64,000 nt of DNA, taken from Pseudomonadota bacterium. GTDB taxonomy: Bacteria > Pseudomonadota > Gammaproteobacteria > Magnimaribacterales > D2472. The notes beneath the pieces were generated by a model. The model did not search any database, had not been told where the DNA came from, and saw only the letters and a list, made by a program, of their open reading frames with translations. Below, one piece after another: positions 40,691 through 51,018 of the stretch (positions are counted from its first letter, which is position 1; every line of letters starts with the position of its first letter). A program made the translations under genes and the position numbers. Location: assembly GCA_028344535.1 (NCBI GenBank), contig JAOMBK010000001.1:1-64000 (forward strand). The letters are read 5' to 3'.

Positions 40691-41024
40691 TTAATGAATT
40701 TAATAATGCATCGATATTATTATATCTCTCAAGACTTTCATCATATTTAAATATCAGTTTTGGAACTCTTCTAATCTGCATAAATTTTGAAAGCTTGGAT
40801 CTTACCATTGAGGCAAATTTTTCAAGGGATTTGTTGTCAGGTGAATCAGCTATATCTCCATTGATAATGGTATAAAAAACTTTAGCAACACCAAGATCAG
40901 ATGAACATTTAACATCAACTATGTTAAGAAATTTATAGCGCGGATCTTTAACTTGAGAAGAAATAATTTGAGATATCTCTTTTTTTAAAAAATCTTCTAT
41001 CTTCGGCAATCTTGAAGAAGACAT
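40683..41024 (-). CDS. rbfA: Ribosome-binding factor A
   Basis: Between infB and truB; FLKKEISQIISSQVKDPR; start chosen at MSSSRLPK. Confidence 0.9.
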   Translation of the reverse strand: MSSSRLPKIEDFLKKEISQIISSQVKDPRYKFLNIVDVKCSSDLGVAKVFYTIINGDIADSPDNKSLEKFASMVRSKLSKFMQIRRVPKLIFKYDESLERYNNIDALLNSLSD

Positions 41025-41025
41025 A

Positions 41026-43332
41026 TTATGAAATACTTTGTGCCTCTTCTTTTCTATCAAAAACTTCTACTTTGTCGCCAGGTCTAATATCTTTATAGTT
41101 TTTGATGCCAACTCCGCACTCGGTGCCAGATTTCACTTCTCCAATGTCGTCTTTAAATCTCCTGAGTGAATCCAGTTCACCTTGGTGAATTACAACATCA
41201 TCTCTCAGGACTCTTACAGGCTTACTTTTAAAGATAGATCCCTCAATCACCATACAACCAGCAACTTGGCCAAATTTAGGAGAATTAAATACCTCGAGAA
41301 CCTCAGCTGTGCCCACAATTTCTTCTTTGATAATTGGATCTAATAGACCGCTCAATCTAGCCTTAACCTCGTCTATTAATTCGTAAATAATACTGTGATA
41401 GGAAAGGGCTAGCTCCTCACCCTCAATAATTTTCTTAGCAGCATTATCTGAGCGAACATTAAAGCCTAAAATAATTGATTCTGTAGCTAGCGCCAAGTTT
41501 GCATCTGATTCAGAAATTCCTCCGACACCAGAAGCAACAACTTTAATGGATGCATCATCGTTGCCAATATCAGCTAAGGCTGCAACAATTGCTTCAGAGG
41601 TTCCAGCAACATCAGATTTCAAGATAACATTTAATATTTTTTTATCAGATTGGCCCATGGATTCAAATATATTACCAAGGCTTTCATCTCTCTGCTTTAA
41701 GACTTTTCGATCTTTAAGCTTGCCTTCTCTAAATTCAGCGATTTCACGCGCCTCTTTATCATTCTTAACCACTTGAAAGGTTTCACCTGCATCAGGAACA
41801 GTGCTTAGGCCTAATATCTCTACTGCAAAAGACGGCTCAGCAGATTTTAATTTGCTCCCATCAGAACCAATAATGCTTTTTACTTTTCCGATAGCAGAAC
41901 CACAAACAACCATATCTCCAACTTTTAAAGTACCATTTTGAACAAGCAAAGTAGCAACAGCACCTCTAAATTTATCTAATTCAGATTCAATAACAACTCC
42001 TTGAGCTTGCCCCTCATAGTGAGCCTTAAGCTCTAAAAGCTCAGACTCTAGTACTAAGGCCTCAAGAAGTTTATCAACACCATCTCCTTTTAATGCAGAA
42101 ACTGGGACCATTTGTATATTGCCACCCCAGTCCTCTGGAGTTAAGTCCTTTGCAGCTAAATCCCCTTTAATTCTCTCGACATCTGCTCCTTGTAGATCCA
42201 TTTTGTTGATTGCTACAACAATTGAAACGCCAGCTGCTTTAGCATGATTGATAGCTTCTTCTGTTTGAGGCATAACTCCATCATTTGCAGCTACAACCAA
42301 AACCACAACATCAGTTGTATTAGCTCCTCTTGCTCTCATAGAGGAAAATGCTGCATGCCCAGGGGTGTCTATAAATGTAATAACAGAATCGCCAACCGGT
42401 ACCTGATATGCCCCAATGTGTTGTGTAATTCCTCCAGCTTCTCCATCTACTACTTTGGTCTTACGAATAAAATCAAGCAAGGTCGTCTTGCCATGATCAA
42501 CATGTCCCATGACTGTTATAACTGGTGCTCTAGTTTTAGGGGTATCTAAATAATTTATGTTTCCAATAATTTCATCTTCTACTGATGAATCACTCAATGC
42601 AATTCCATTGTGGCCTAATTCTTCAGCAACCAAGATACCAGTTTCCTGATCGATAGAATCATTGATTGATGCCGCAACTCCCAAACTCATCAAGACTTTA
42701 ACGACTTCACCACCTTTAATAAACATTAGCTTGGCCAACTCACCAACCTGAATCATTTCTGGAACTTCTACATCTCGCTTAATAAATTCTGCAGGTTTTG
42801 CAAATTGGTGGTCAGTACCCTCATTAAAACTAGTTTCTCTTCGAGAGTAATCCTTGGCTGCTCGAGATAATTGATCTTTAACATTAACTCTTGTTTGAGG
42901 TTTTTGTTGAGTAGCAGGTTTTTGCTGTTGAGCTTTCTTTGCGGCTTGTTGTTGTTCTTGTTTTAAACGGATGGCCTCTTTAATCTGATCTTCCCTTTTT
43001 TGTTGCTGTTCTTTTAAATTTTCAGCAGCTGCTTGTCTTTTCGCTTCAATATTATCTGTAAGACCCTCAGATGAGCTGAGGGTAGATGAGGCAGGCTGAG
43101 ATAGCGTGCCTTTTGATTTAACAGTAACTCCTCCACTGCTTGAGGATGATGTAACAGAAGAAGACCCAGAACTTTTTCGTTCTTTTAATGATTTAAGTAT
43201 CGCTAATTTATCAGCAGGAGTTATTTCATCTGAGGCTGAACTATGTGAAAGTCCAGCAGCTTTCATTCTCTCCAATAGAGCATCATCCTTAATTTTTAAG
43301 GTTTTCGCAAAATCTTTTACTGTAAGTCCCAA
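41026..43332 (-). CDS. infB: Translation initiation factor IF-2
   Basis: VITVMGHVDHGKTTLLDFIRKT; DTPGHAAFSSMRARGA. Confidence 0.98.
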   Translation of the reverse strand: MGLTVKDFAKTLKIKDDALLERMKAAGLSHSSASDEITPADKLAILKSLKERKSSGSSSVTSSSSSGGVTVKSKGTLSQPASSTLSSSEGLTDNIEAKRQAAAENLKEQQQKREDQIKEAIRLKQEQQQAAKKAQQQKPATQQKPQTRVNVKDQLSRAAKDYSRRETSFNEGTDHQFAKPAEFIKRDVEVPEMIQVGELAKLMFIKGGEVVKVLMSLGVAASINDSIDQETGILVAEELGHNGIALSDSSVEDEIIGNINYLDTPKTRAPVITVMGHVDHGKTTLLDFIRKTKVVDGEAGGITQHIGAYQVPVGDSVITFIDTPGHAAFSSMRARGANTTDVVVLVVAANDGVMPQTEEAINHAKAAGVSIVVAINKMDLQGADVERIKGDLAAKDLTPEDWGGNIQMVPVSALKGDGVDKLLEALVLESELLELKAHYEGQAQGVVIESELDKFRGAVATLLVQNGTLKVGDMVVCGSAIGKVKSIIGSDGSKLKSAEPSFAVEILGLSTVPDAGETFQVVKNDKEAREIAEFREGKLKDRKVLKQRDESLGNIFESMGQSDKKILNVILKSDVAGTSEAIVAALADIGNDDASIKVVASGVGGISESDANLALATESIILGFNVRSDNAAKKIIEGEELALSYHSIIYELIDEVKARLSGLLDPIIKEEIVGTAEVLEVFNSPKFGQVAGCMVIEGSIFKSKPVRVLRDDVVIHQGELDSLRRFKDDIGEVKSGTECGVGIKNYKDIRPGDKVEVFDRKEEAQSIS

Positions 43333-43350
43333 AGCAATAACTTCCTTTTT

Positions 43351-44814
43351 TTAGTTAAACCAGCTTTCTCGTGCTTTCATTATAATATCTGCTGCTTTCT
43401 TTTCGGTGATTTCAATAATATCTTGTAGCTCATCCACAGCCAATTCTGCAATATCATCTTTGCTTTTAAGAGCATTAGAAACAAGTGTTTCGACCTCTTC
43501 TTCACTAAAGCCTAATTCTGTGAGTGATTCTAGGTTTGATTCTTCTTGAGTGATCTCGCCCATGGCTTCCATCAAAGCAGCGTCTGCAGCTGCAGCTTTA
43601 ATTTCTTCAGCTCTTGTTTCATCAATTTCCATGGCAACAGATAGCTTTCCATCTTCAGCATAAGCAATATCATCAAAAGTTAGAAATCCCCCTCTAATTA
43701 GAGCTTCAGCCTCTTTTTCATCAATGCTTAAATTGTCCATAAGCTTAGCTTGAAATTCGGCTTCCACAACCCTCTCTTTTGCTTCAGCTTCATTGCTGCT
43801 AATGATATTTAATTCCCATCCGACCAGTCTGGATGCTAATCTAATATTTTGACCTCTTGAACCTATAGCAAGAGCTAAATTTTCTTCATTTACAGCAAGC
43901 TCCATTGAACGAGAATCTTCGTCCATAACGATTGATTCAACTTTCGCAGGAGCAAGAGAATTGATTACCATTTGTGCAGGATTATCATCATAAATAATAA
44001 TATCTATTCTTTCATTTCCCAGCTCACCAGAAACTGACTGCACTCGTGAACCTCGCATTCCAACGCAAGCTCCTACAGGGTCTATGCGCCCATCATTTGT
44101 TTTCACAGTAATTTTTGATCTAGAGCCAGCATCTCTAGCAATTCCTCTAATTTCAATGATGTCCTCATTAATTTCAGGAACTTCAATTCTAAATAATTCC
44201 GTTACCATTTCAGAGCATGTTCTGCTTAACATTAGCTGGGAACCCCTGCCCTCAATTTCTTTGATTTGTAGTATCGCTCGCATCCTATCATTAATTTTAT
44301 ATATCTCACCTGGAAGCAGTTGGTCTCTTGGGAGAATTGCTTCGATGTCATTTCCAATATCAACAATAATGTTATCTCTGGTTACTCTTTTGACGGTTCC
44401 ATTCATTAAGGAGTTATCTTGAGATTTGAACATTGCTACGATTGTGTCTCTTTCGGCTTCACGAACCTTTTGCATCATGACTTGACGAGCTGCTTGAGTT
44501 TCAATTCTTCCAAATGCAACATTATCTACATCTTGTGAAAAAGTATCGCCGATGCTCATTTTAGAATCTGATTCTGTAATATGAGTTTCCTTATGAAAAT
44601 CTTCAGAATTTTCATCTTCTACAAGCCAATGCCTATGAGTTGAGTATTCCCCTGAAGTTCGATCAATAGAAACAGATATATCTGAATCTTCATGAAAATG
44701 TCTAAGAGATGCACTTGCAATGGCTGTCTCTAGAGCTCCAAATATAATTCCCTCTTCAATCCCTTTCTCATTAGAAACAGATTCAACTACTGCTAAAATT
44801 TCAATGCTTTCCAT
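43351..44814 (-). CDS. nusA: Transcription termination/antitermination protein NusA
   Basis: VGACVGMRGSRVQSVSGELGNERIDII; position upstream of infB. Confidence 0.97.
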   Translation of the reverse strand: MESIEILAVVESVSNEKGIEEGIIFGALETAIASASLRHFHEDSDISVSIDRTSGEYSTHRHWLVEDENSEDFHKETHITESDSKMSIGDTFSQDVDNVAFGRIETQAARQVMMQKVREAERDTIVAMFKSQDNSLMNGTVKRVTRDNIIVDIGNDIEAILPRDQLLPGEIYKINDRMRAILQIKEIEGRGSQLMLSRTCSEMVTELFRIEVPEINEDIIEIRGIARDAGSRSKITVKTNDGRIDPVGACVGMRGSRVQSVSGELGNERIDIIIYDDNPAQMVINSLAPAKVESIVMDEDSRSMELAVNEENLALAIGSRGQNIRLASRLVGWELNIISSNEAEAKERVVEAEFQAKLMDNLSIDEKEAEALIRGGFLTFDDIAYAEDGKLSVAMEIDETRAEEIKAAAADAALMEAMGEITQEESNLESLTELGFSEEEVETLVSNALKSKDDIAELAVDELQDIIEITEKKAADIIMKARESWFN

Positions 44815-45290
44815 TATTTATTTACCCTCAAAAGTTCTTCAAAATTTGGCTTTAGTCTGCATAGATCAAGATCTATAAAATTTAAGCTCATTTTTTCTTC
44901 CCCACAATCAAACAAGATTTCATCATTGTTAACATCTATAAGCTTAGCTACAAGACTTTTTTTACCATTTTTAATTTCTCTTAGCTTTAAATCAAATTCC
45001 TCTTTTAGAAATGCTGAAAGCTGCTCAGCTTTAAAAAACTTTCTATCTATGCCTGGTGTAGATACCTCTAGAACATAATCCTGGTCTAAAAATGCATCAT
45101 TTAAAGCAAGCTCATAGTTAAGATCTTTAGCTACTTTTTCACAATCCTCTATCGTTGCACCGCCAATTGCATCAATATAGACTCTAATTGTAGGTCTCTT
45201 TTTACCTCTTAATAACTCGACACCCCAAAGCTCACAACCATGACTGGTCACAACAGGTTCGATGGCATCTTCTATTTCTTCTATTCTCAT
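44814..45290 (-). CDS. rimP: Ribosome maturation factor RimP
   Basis: MRIEEIEDAIEPVVTSHGCELWGVELLRG; start trimmed from ORF-track start, which runs through the tRNA-fMet gene. Confidence 0.93.
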   Translation of the reverse strand: MRIEEIEDAIEPVVTSHGCELWGVELLRGKKRPTIRVYIDAIGGATIEDCEKVAKDLNYELALNDAFLDQDYVLEVSTPGIDRKFFKAEQLSAFLKEEFDLKLREIKNGKKSLVAKLIDVNNDEILFDCGEEKMSLNFIDLDLCRLKPNFEELLRVNK

Positions 45291-45296
45291 ATCTCT

Positions 45297-45323
45297 AAAA
45301 ATAAAAATGGGGCAATTGCCCCA
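45297..45323 (-). terminator. Intrinsic terminator/attenuator between tRNA-fMet and rimP
   Basis: Perfect 16-bp palindrome TGGGGCAATTGCCCCA followed on reverse strand by TTTTTATTTTT. Confidence 0.85.
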
Positions 45324-45340
45324 GTTCGTATCTAATTTAC

Positions 45341-45417
<77 letters not shown>

Positions 45418-45433
45418 TCGCAGAGGAATAGAG

Positions 45434-45461
45434 TGTATAGAAAGCAAGTACTGAAGGTCAA
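45434..45461 (-). promoter_or_regulatory. Candidate sigma-70 promoter for tRNA-fMet/rimP operon
   Basis: Reverse strand TTGACC-N16-TATACA, ~17 nt upstream of tRNA 5' end. Confidence 0.55.
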
Positions 45462-45501
45462 GTCAATTCAAATTTATTTAAGCAATAAAAATTTATCTTG
45501 T

Positions 45502-45507
45502 TATAAT
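45502..45507 (+). promoter_or_regulatory. Candidate -10 element (TATAAT) for tRNA-Leu
   Basis: TATAAT 10 nt upstream of tRNA-Leu 5' end; no good -35 seen. Confidence 0.5.
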
Positions 45508-45517
45508 TCTTCACTTT

Positions 45518-45604
45518 GCCGAAGTGGTGGAATTGGTAGACACGCTAGCTTGAGGGGTTAGTGAGCGAAAGCTCGTGCGGGTTCAAGTCCCGCTTTCGGC
45601 ACCA
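45518..45604 (+). tRNA. leuU: tRNA-Leu (anticodon GAG), CCA encoded
   Basis: GCCGAAG/CTTTCGGC acceptor, CTAGC-TTGAGGG-GTTAG anticodon arm, long variable arm. Confidence 0.95.
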
Positions 45605-45613
45605 TAACTTATT

Positions 45614-45633
45614 ATAAGATTCAGAGATCTTAT
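45614..45633. terminator. Weak shared hairpin between tRNA-Leu and secG (tail-to-tail)
   Basis: ATAAGAT tcagag ATCTTAT; no T-tract. Confidence 0.35.
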
Positions 45634-45637
45634 TGAA

Positions 45638-45943
45638 TTACTCTACTGGGATTTCGGTTGTTTTTGTTGCTTCTTGAATTTCTTCATCAGTAAACAATAC
45701 TTCAGTGTTAGCGTTTTTTAATAATACTGCTTGAGCTAAATTCAGGATTAAAAAAAGAGCGGCAATAAATGCTGTCAGTTTTCCAAGAAAGTTAGAAGGT
45801 CCTACTGCACCGAACATGGAATTTGAAGATCCGCCACCGAAAGCTGAACCCAAGTCAGAACCCTTGCCTTGCTGCAAAATTACTAACACAATCAATACAA
45901 TTGCTAGGATTATGCAGATAATTTTAATTGCTGTAATAATCAT
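45638..45943 (-). CDS. secG: Preprotein translocase subunit SecG
   Basis: VLQQGKGSDLGSAFGGGSSNSMFGAVGPSNFLGKLTA. Confidence 0.96.
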   Translation of the reverse strand: MIITAIKIICIILAIVLIVLVILQQGKGSDLGSAFGGGSSNSMFGAVGPSNFLGKLTAFIAALFLILNLAQAVLLKNANTEVLFTDEEIQEATKTTEIPVE

Positions 45944-45945
45944 TG

Positions 45946-46698
45946 TTATACCCTTAGTTCATTAAAGACATTTGCAATTAAAGCAAACTCTCTTCCGTCC
46001 AAAGAAGCTCCGCCTATTAATGCTCCATCAACATTTTTTTGCTCGAACAAAGATGATGCATTTTTGAAGTTTACACTCCCTCCATACAAAACTGACTCTA
46101 AACCAATTTTTGGAAAACGAGATTGTACTACATCTTTGATCATTTCATGAACAGAATTTATTTCTTCTGGTTTTGGTGTGTTGCCAGACCCAATCGCCCA
46201 AACAGGTTCATAGGCAATAATCAAAGCACTTAACTCATTTGCATTCTCAAGGGCCTCAATTATCTGTTGCTCAAGTACATTGAAAGTATTATTACTTTGG
46301 TTCTCTTCAGCTGACTCCCCAATACATAAAATGGGAATTACAGAGTTATTATCAGCTTGAATTAATTTCTGACAAATCATCTGATTAGTTTCATGGAACA
46401 ACATTCTTCTTTCAGAATGACCAATGATGCTAAATGCACATCCTAGGTCTTTGATCATGGAGGCGGATATTTCTCCAGTGCGTGCCCCTGTTTCTTCCAA
46501 ATCAATATTTTGAGAGCCAATCTCAATATCGTAATCGGTTAGTATGGTCTTCAGATGGTCGATGTACAAAGAAGCTGGTGCAATGCCTAGAATTGAAAAA
46601 TTGTTGCCATTGAAATTTCTCAAGAATTCAAGCGCCCATTGATGGTTGAATTCCTTGGAACCATTGAGTTTCCAATTTGCTACTAAACATAATGACAT
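45946..46698 (-). CDS. tpiA: Triosephosphate isomerase
   Basis: VANWKLNGS; IGHSERR; AYEPVWAIGSG. Confidence 0.97.
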   Translation of the reverse strand: MSLCLVANWKLNGSKEFNHQWALEFLRNFNGNNFSILGIAPASLYIDHLKTILTDYDIEIGSQNIDLEETGARTGEISASMIKDLGCAFSIIGHSERRMLFHETNQMICQKLIQADNNSVIPILCIGESAEENQSNNTFNVLEQQIIEALENANELSALIIAYEPVWAIGSGNTPKPEEINSVHEMIKDVVQSRFPKIGLESVLYGGSVNFKNASSLFEQKNVDGALIGGASLDGREFALIANVFNELRV

Positions 46699-46701
46699 GG
46701 G

Positions 46702-48018
46702 TTATTTTTTAAACATTGCTGCAATATCTTTGGCATATTTGGTAGCAGTTATCTCATCATCTGACTCAACCATTACTCTTATCTTGTTTTCAGTTCCAGA
46801 AGGCCTAACCAAAACCCTGCCAACGGTAAGATCTGATTCAATTTCTTTTATCTTTTTTTGAATATCAGAATCTGAAAGAATGTCTTTATTATCAACTTCC
46901 ACATTTATATTAATCTGAGGCATTTTTGTGTAATTGCGTATAATATCTTCAGGATCTTTTTCTAAAATCAACAAAGAAGATATAACTTTTAATGCAGCAA
47001 TTGTTCCATCTCCAGTGCTAACCAAGTCACGACAAATAATATGGCCCGAAGGCTCTCCTCCAAGCATCCAGCCTTCTTTTTGCAGCATCTGACTTACATA
47101 CTTATCGCCAACATCAGCCCTTTTAAACTTATACCCTAATTTTTTTACGCCTTCTTCAAAACCCAGATTTGTCATTGAAGTTCCGACTATTCCAGACCAA
47201 GGACCCGTTCTATTTGGATTAGCATAAGCAAGAATATACATAATATCGTCACCATCTAAAATATTGCCCTTTCTATCAATCAAGACCACTCGATCTCCAT
47301 CACCATCAAGCGCAATACCGAAATCTGCTCTTTGTTTAATTACTTCCTCTTGAGCTCTCTCAGGATGAGTAGAGCCGCATTCATGATTGATATTGTATCC
47401 ATCTGGTTCTGTACCTATTGAGATTACTTCTGCTCCCAGCTCTCTTAAAATTGAAGGGCTTACCTTGTAGCAAGCTCCATTTGCACAATCTAGAACTATT
47501 CTCAATGATTCAAATGAGACATCAGGAGGGACGGTTGATTTGCAAAACTCTATGTATCTATCTCCAGATTCATCAAATCTTTGAGCTTTGCCTAGCTCAG
47601 CAGTTTTCACAGGCTTCAAATCGCCTGCAAGCAGCTTCTCTATTTTTTTCTCAGCATCTTTTGAAATTTTTTCACCAGTTCCAGCAAATAACTTAATACC
47701 ATTATCTAAATAGTTGTTATGAGATGCGCTAATTACTAACCCAAACTGATTTCTTAGGGATCGAGTTAAATATGCTACACCTGGTGTTGGTAATGGGCCA
47801 AGCAATCTAACATTTACCCCGGCAGCAATAAATCCTGCTTGAAGTGCAGATTCAAGCATATAACCTGAGACACGAGTATCTTTACCAATAAGAACTGTTT
47901 CCCAACCCATTTCTTTTAAAATAACTCCCGCTGCATGCCCAATTCTTAAGCAAACCTCAGGAGTAATTATAGATTCAACTGGACCACGAATCCCGTCAGT
48001 ACCAAATTTTATAGTCAT
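46702..48018 (-). CDS. glmM: Phosphoglucosamine mutase
   Basis: KFGTDGIRG; VISASHNNYLDNGIKLF; DGDGDR. Confidence 0.97.
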   Translation of the reverse strand: MTIKFGTDGIRGPVESIITPEVCLRIGHAAGVILKEMGWETVLIGKDTRVSGYMLESALQAGFIAAGVNVRLLGPLPTPGVAYLTRSLRNQFGLVISASHNNYLDNGIKLFAGTGEKISKDAEKKIEKLLAGDLKPVKTAELGKAQRFDESGDRYIEFCKSTVPPDVSFESLRIVLDCANGACYKVSPSILRELGAEVISIGTEPDGYNINHECGSTHPERAQEEVIKQRADFGIALDGDGDRVVLIDRKGNILDGDDIMYILAYANPNRTGPWSGIVGTSMTNLGFEEGVKKLGYKFKRADVGDKYVSQMLQKEGWMLGGEPSGHIICRDLVSTGDGTIAALKVISSLLILEKDPEDIIRNYTKMPQININVEVDNKDILSDSDIQKKIKEIESDLTVGRVLVRPSGTENKIRVMVESDDEITATKYAKDIAAMFKK

Positions 48019-48027
48019 GGAAAAAGA

Positions 48028-49941
48028 TTATAACTCTTCTGCAGGACCCTTTATGGAAGTTTTTTTAGAAGTTTTACTCTTTGGTGTTTTTGGCTCATCC
48101 CAATCTTTGGGAGCTCTAGGCTTAGCTCCAGCCATAATGTCATCGATTTGATCTGAATCAATAGTTTCATAAGTTAGAAGAGATTCTGCCATGGTATGTA
48201 ATTTATCCAGATTATCTTTTAGCAGCTTAGTAGCTTTTTTATAATTGGTATCTATTATTTTTTTTACCTCTAAATCAATACTATTGGATGTCTCTCCACC
48301 AATACCTTTAGGAGCCATTGATGCAGACCTTCCTAAAAATGGACTTGAATCATCTTCACCATATTTTAGAGGCCCCAAATCAGATAAGCCCCACTTAGTA
48401 ACCATATTAGTAGCAATTCCAGTCGCTACCTCAATATCATTGGATGCACCTGTCGTAATCCCATCTTTTCCATTGATGATTTCTTCTGCTATTCTTCCAC
48501 CAAAAAGTGCAGCAATTCTACTATGAAGATACTGCTTACTTTGCATATATCTATCTTCTTCAGGCAAAAACATTGTGACTCCAAGCGCTCTTCCTCTTGG
48601 AATGATTGTTACTTTGTATACAGGGTCATGTTCGGGACTTAATCTTCCAACTATTGCATGCCCAGCTTCATGATATGCAGTAATTCTTTTTTGATCATCA
48701 GTCATAATCATTGATTTGCGCTCTGGCCCCATCATAATTTTATCCTTAGCTAAATCTAAATGATTTTGATCAACCTTCTTATCACCATATCTAGCAGCGA
48801 ACAAAGCAGCTTCATTAATTAGATTGGCAAGGTCTGCTCCTGAAAAACCTGGTGTTCCTCTTGCAATAACCAATGCATCAACATCCTTTGAAAGGGGAAC
48901 TTTTTTCATATGAACTTTTAAGATTTGCTCTCTGCCTCTTAGATCAGGTAAATCTACAACAACCTGTCTATCAAAACGTCCAGGCCTCAGCAAGGCGGGA
49001 TCTAATACGTCAGGTCTATTGGTTGCAGCAACAACAATCACGCCATCGTTACCGTCAAAACCATCCATCTCAACAAGTAGCTGATTTAATGTTTGCTCTC
49101 TCTCATCATGCCCACCGCCCATACCTGCACCTCTGTGACGCCCAACTGCATCAATTTCATCAATAAATACAATGCAGGGTGAGTTTTTCTGAGCCTGCTC
49201 AAACATATCTCTTACTCTAGATGCACCCACACCAACAAACATCTCAACAAAGTCTGAACCAGATATCGAGAAGAATGGTACTTTAGCTTCGCCAGCAATA
49301 GCTCTTGCTAATAGTGTTTTACCAGTACCTGGAGGGCCTACCATTAAAACACCTCGAGGAATTTTACCGCCTAATTTTTGAAATTTTGTTGGATCTCTTA
49401 AAAAATCTACTAACTCTTGAACGTCTTGCTTAGCCTCTTCACAGCCAGCAACATCCTCAAAAGTAGTAGTCACTTTTCCACCTTCCATTAATTTTGCTTT
49501 GCTCTTTCCAAATGCCATTGGTCCGCCTCTACCTGACATGCCGCCTTGCATTTGTCGCATAAAAAAGAAGAAAATCCCTAAGAGCAATAGGATTGGAAAA
49601 GCTCCAACTAAAAGTTGAGACCATATTGAAGGTTGTTCAACACTTTCAAAGACAGTAATAACTCCGTGCTCTTCTATTGCATTATCAACAGACTCATCTC
49701 TTTTATAAATTGGATGACGAGTTTCAAATCTTGTACCATCCAGTCGTTCGCCAAAGATAGTCATTTGGTCGCCTTTATATACAACCTTAGCTATTCGGTC
49801 TGAAAGCACCTCTTGCTTAAACTGGCTATATGAAATCATTTCCCTCTTTGAGGAAGAAGTATTTTCAACATTATTAAATATAAATATCAATGCTGACCCC
49901 AACAAAACCCAAACTAATGCATTTTTAAAAACAGAATTCAT
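48028..49941 (-). CDS. ftsH: ATP-dependent zinc metalloprotease FtsH
   Basis: [31 protein letters not shown]. Confidence 0.98.
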   Translation of the reverse strand: MNSVFKNALVWVLLGSALIFIFNNVENTSSSKREMISYSQFKQEVLSDRIAKVVYKGDQMTIFGERLDGTRFETRHPIYKRDESVDNAIEEHGVITVFESVEQPSIWSQLLVGAFPILLLLGIFFFFMRQMQGGMSGRGGPMAFGKSKAKLMEGGKVTTTFEDVAGCEEAKQDVQELVDFLRDPTKFQKLGGKIPRGVLMVGPPGTGKTLLARAIAGEAKVPFFSISGSDFVEMFVGVGASRVRDMFEQAQKNSPCIVFIDEIDAVGRHRGAGMGGGHDEREQTLNQLLVEMDGFDGNDGVIVVAATNRPDVLDPALLRPGRFDRQVVVDLPDLRGREQILKVHMKKVPLSKDVDALVIARGTPGFSGADLANLINEAALFAARYGDKKVDQNHLDLAKDKIMMGPERKSMIMTDDQKRITAYHEAGHAIVGRLSPEHDPVYKVTIIPRGRALGVTMFLPEEDRYMQSKQYLHSRIAALFGGRIAEEIINGKDGITTGASNDIEVATGIATNMVTKWGLSDLGPLKYGEDDSSPFLGRSASMAPKGIGGETSNSIDLEVKKIIDTNYKKATKLLKDNLDKLHTMAESLLTYETIDSDQIDDIMAGAKPRAPKDWDEPKTPKSKTSKKTSIKGPAEEL

Positions 49942-50510
49942 AGCGGCCTTTCTCCATATAAATAAATTTCAGCTGACTTGCTCTTTGAAGCAGCAGGTTT
50001 ATAAGTTTGAACTAAATGGAAGCTCTTTTCCATTTCAGTTCTTAATTTTTTCAATAAACTATTTTGAAACGTTTTGATGATGAATGATCCATTGCTCTTG
50101 CTCAAATACCCCAAAGCTGTATCAAGGGTAATAATATTTAATTCAGATATATTTTCTTCATCAACGGCTCTTATACCAGTTAAATTGGGGGCTAAATCTG
50201 AAATAACAAGGTTAAATTTTGATTTAAGTAAGAAAATTTCTTCAATTGCATCAATTTTTATAATATCTTCTTGGAAGAACATTACATCCTTAATTGGATC
50301 CATTGGCAAAAGATCAATTGCATAAACATTTGATGATGGGGTCATCGTTTTTATTAACTCAGACCAACCACCTGGAGCAGAGCCGATATCTAAGACTAGA
50401 CTATTTCTTTTGAGGATTTTAGTTTTAGTTAAAATTTCTTCCAATTTAAAAACTGCACGGGATCTAAGACCAAGCTTTTTAGCTTTTAACGCCCATGAAT
50501 CAGCATGCAT
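49938..50510 (-). CDS. rlmE: 23S rRNA (uridine(2552)-2'-O)-methyltransferase
   Basis: [25 protein letters not shown]; adjacent to ftsH. Confidence 0.95.
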   Translation of the reverse strand: MHADSWALKAKKLGLRSRAVFKLEEILTKTKILKRNSLVLDIGSAPGGWSELIKTMTPSSNVYAIDLLPMDPIKDVMFFQEDIIKIDAIEEIFLLKSKFNLVISDLAPNLTGIRAVDEENISELNIITLDTALGYLSKSNGSFIIKTFQNSLLKKLRTEMEKSFHLVQTYKPAASKSKSAEIYLYGERPL

Positions 50511-50515
50511 AAATC

Positions 50516-50992
50516 TTAGAGATGCTGCACTTTTTCAATCTCAAGATCAATAGTTCCAGAGGGTGTGGATATTGAGACTTCATCACCGACATTTTTTCCC
50601 ATCAAGCCTTTAGCGATTGGCGTTTGAATAGATATTAAACCTGCTTCAGGATCAGATTCTAAATTGCCAACTATCTTATAAGTAATAGACTGATCATTGG
50701 TTAAATCATATAAATCTATTGTTGCACCAAAAACAACTCTACCAGTCTCAGGAATATCTTTAACATCTATGACTTGTGCATTTGCAAGAGCATGCTCTAT
50801 TTCTTGAATTTTTGCCTCGATAAAACCCTGTTGTTCTTTTGCAGCATGATACTCAGCATTTTCTTTAAGATCTCCGTGAGCGCGAGCTTCTGCTATAGCT
50901 TGAGAGATTTCAGGCCTATCTTTTGTCTTTAGCTGACGCAGTTTTTCAGTGAGATCCTTCTCTCCTGCTTTAGTTATTGGAAGTTTATCCAT
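50516..50992 (-). CDS. greA: Transcription elongation factor GreA
   Basis: [31 protein letters not shown]. Confidence 0.97.
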   Translation of the reverse strand: MDKLPITKAGEKDLTEKLRQLKTKDRPEISQAIAEARAHGDLKENAEYHAAKEQQGFIEAKIQEIEHALANAQVIDVKDIPETGRVVFGATIDLYDLTNDQSITYKIVGNLESDPEAGLISIQTPIAKGLMGKNVGDEVSISTPSGTIDLEIEKVQHL

Positions 50993-51018
50993 TCAATCAT
51001 TATATCAAATGAAAAAAG

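Noticed and set aside
42880-43170. Low-complexity Gln/Lys/Ser-rich stretch
   Set aside because: Normal linker of the IF-2 N-terminal region.
48873-49166. 97-aa ORF antisense to ftsH (His/Gln-rich)
   Set aside because: Composition arises from the reverse complement of a conserved gene; no SD or independent support. The same applies to the other ORFs inside confident CDSs (e.g. 3462..3887, 5478..5930, 8184..8486, 20483..20769, 42244..42549, 47418..47696).
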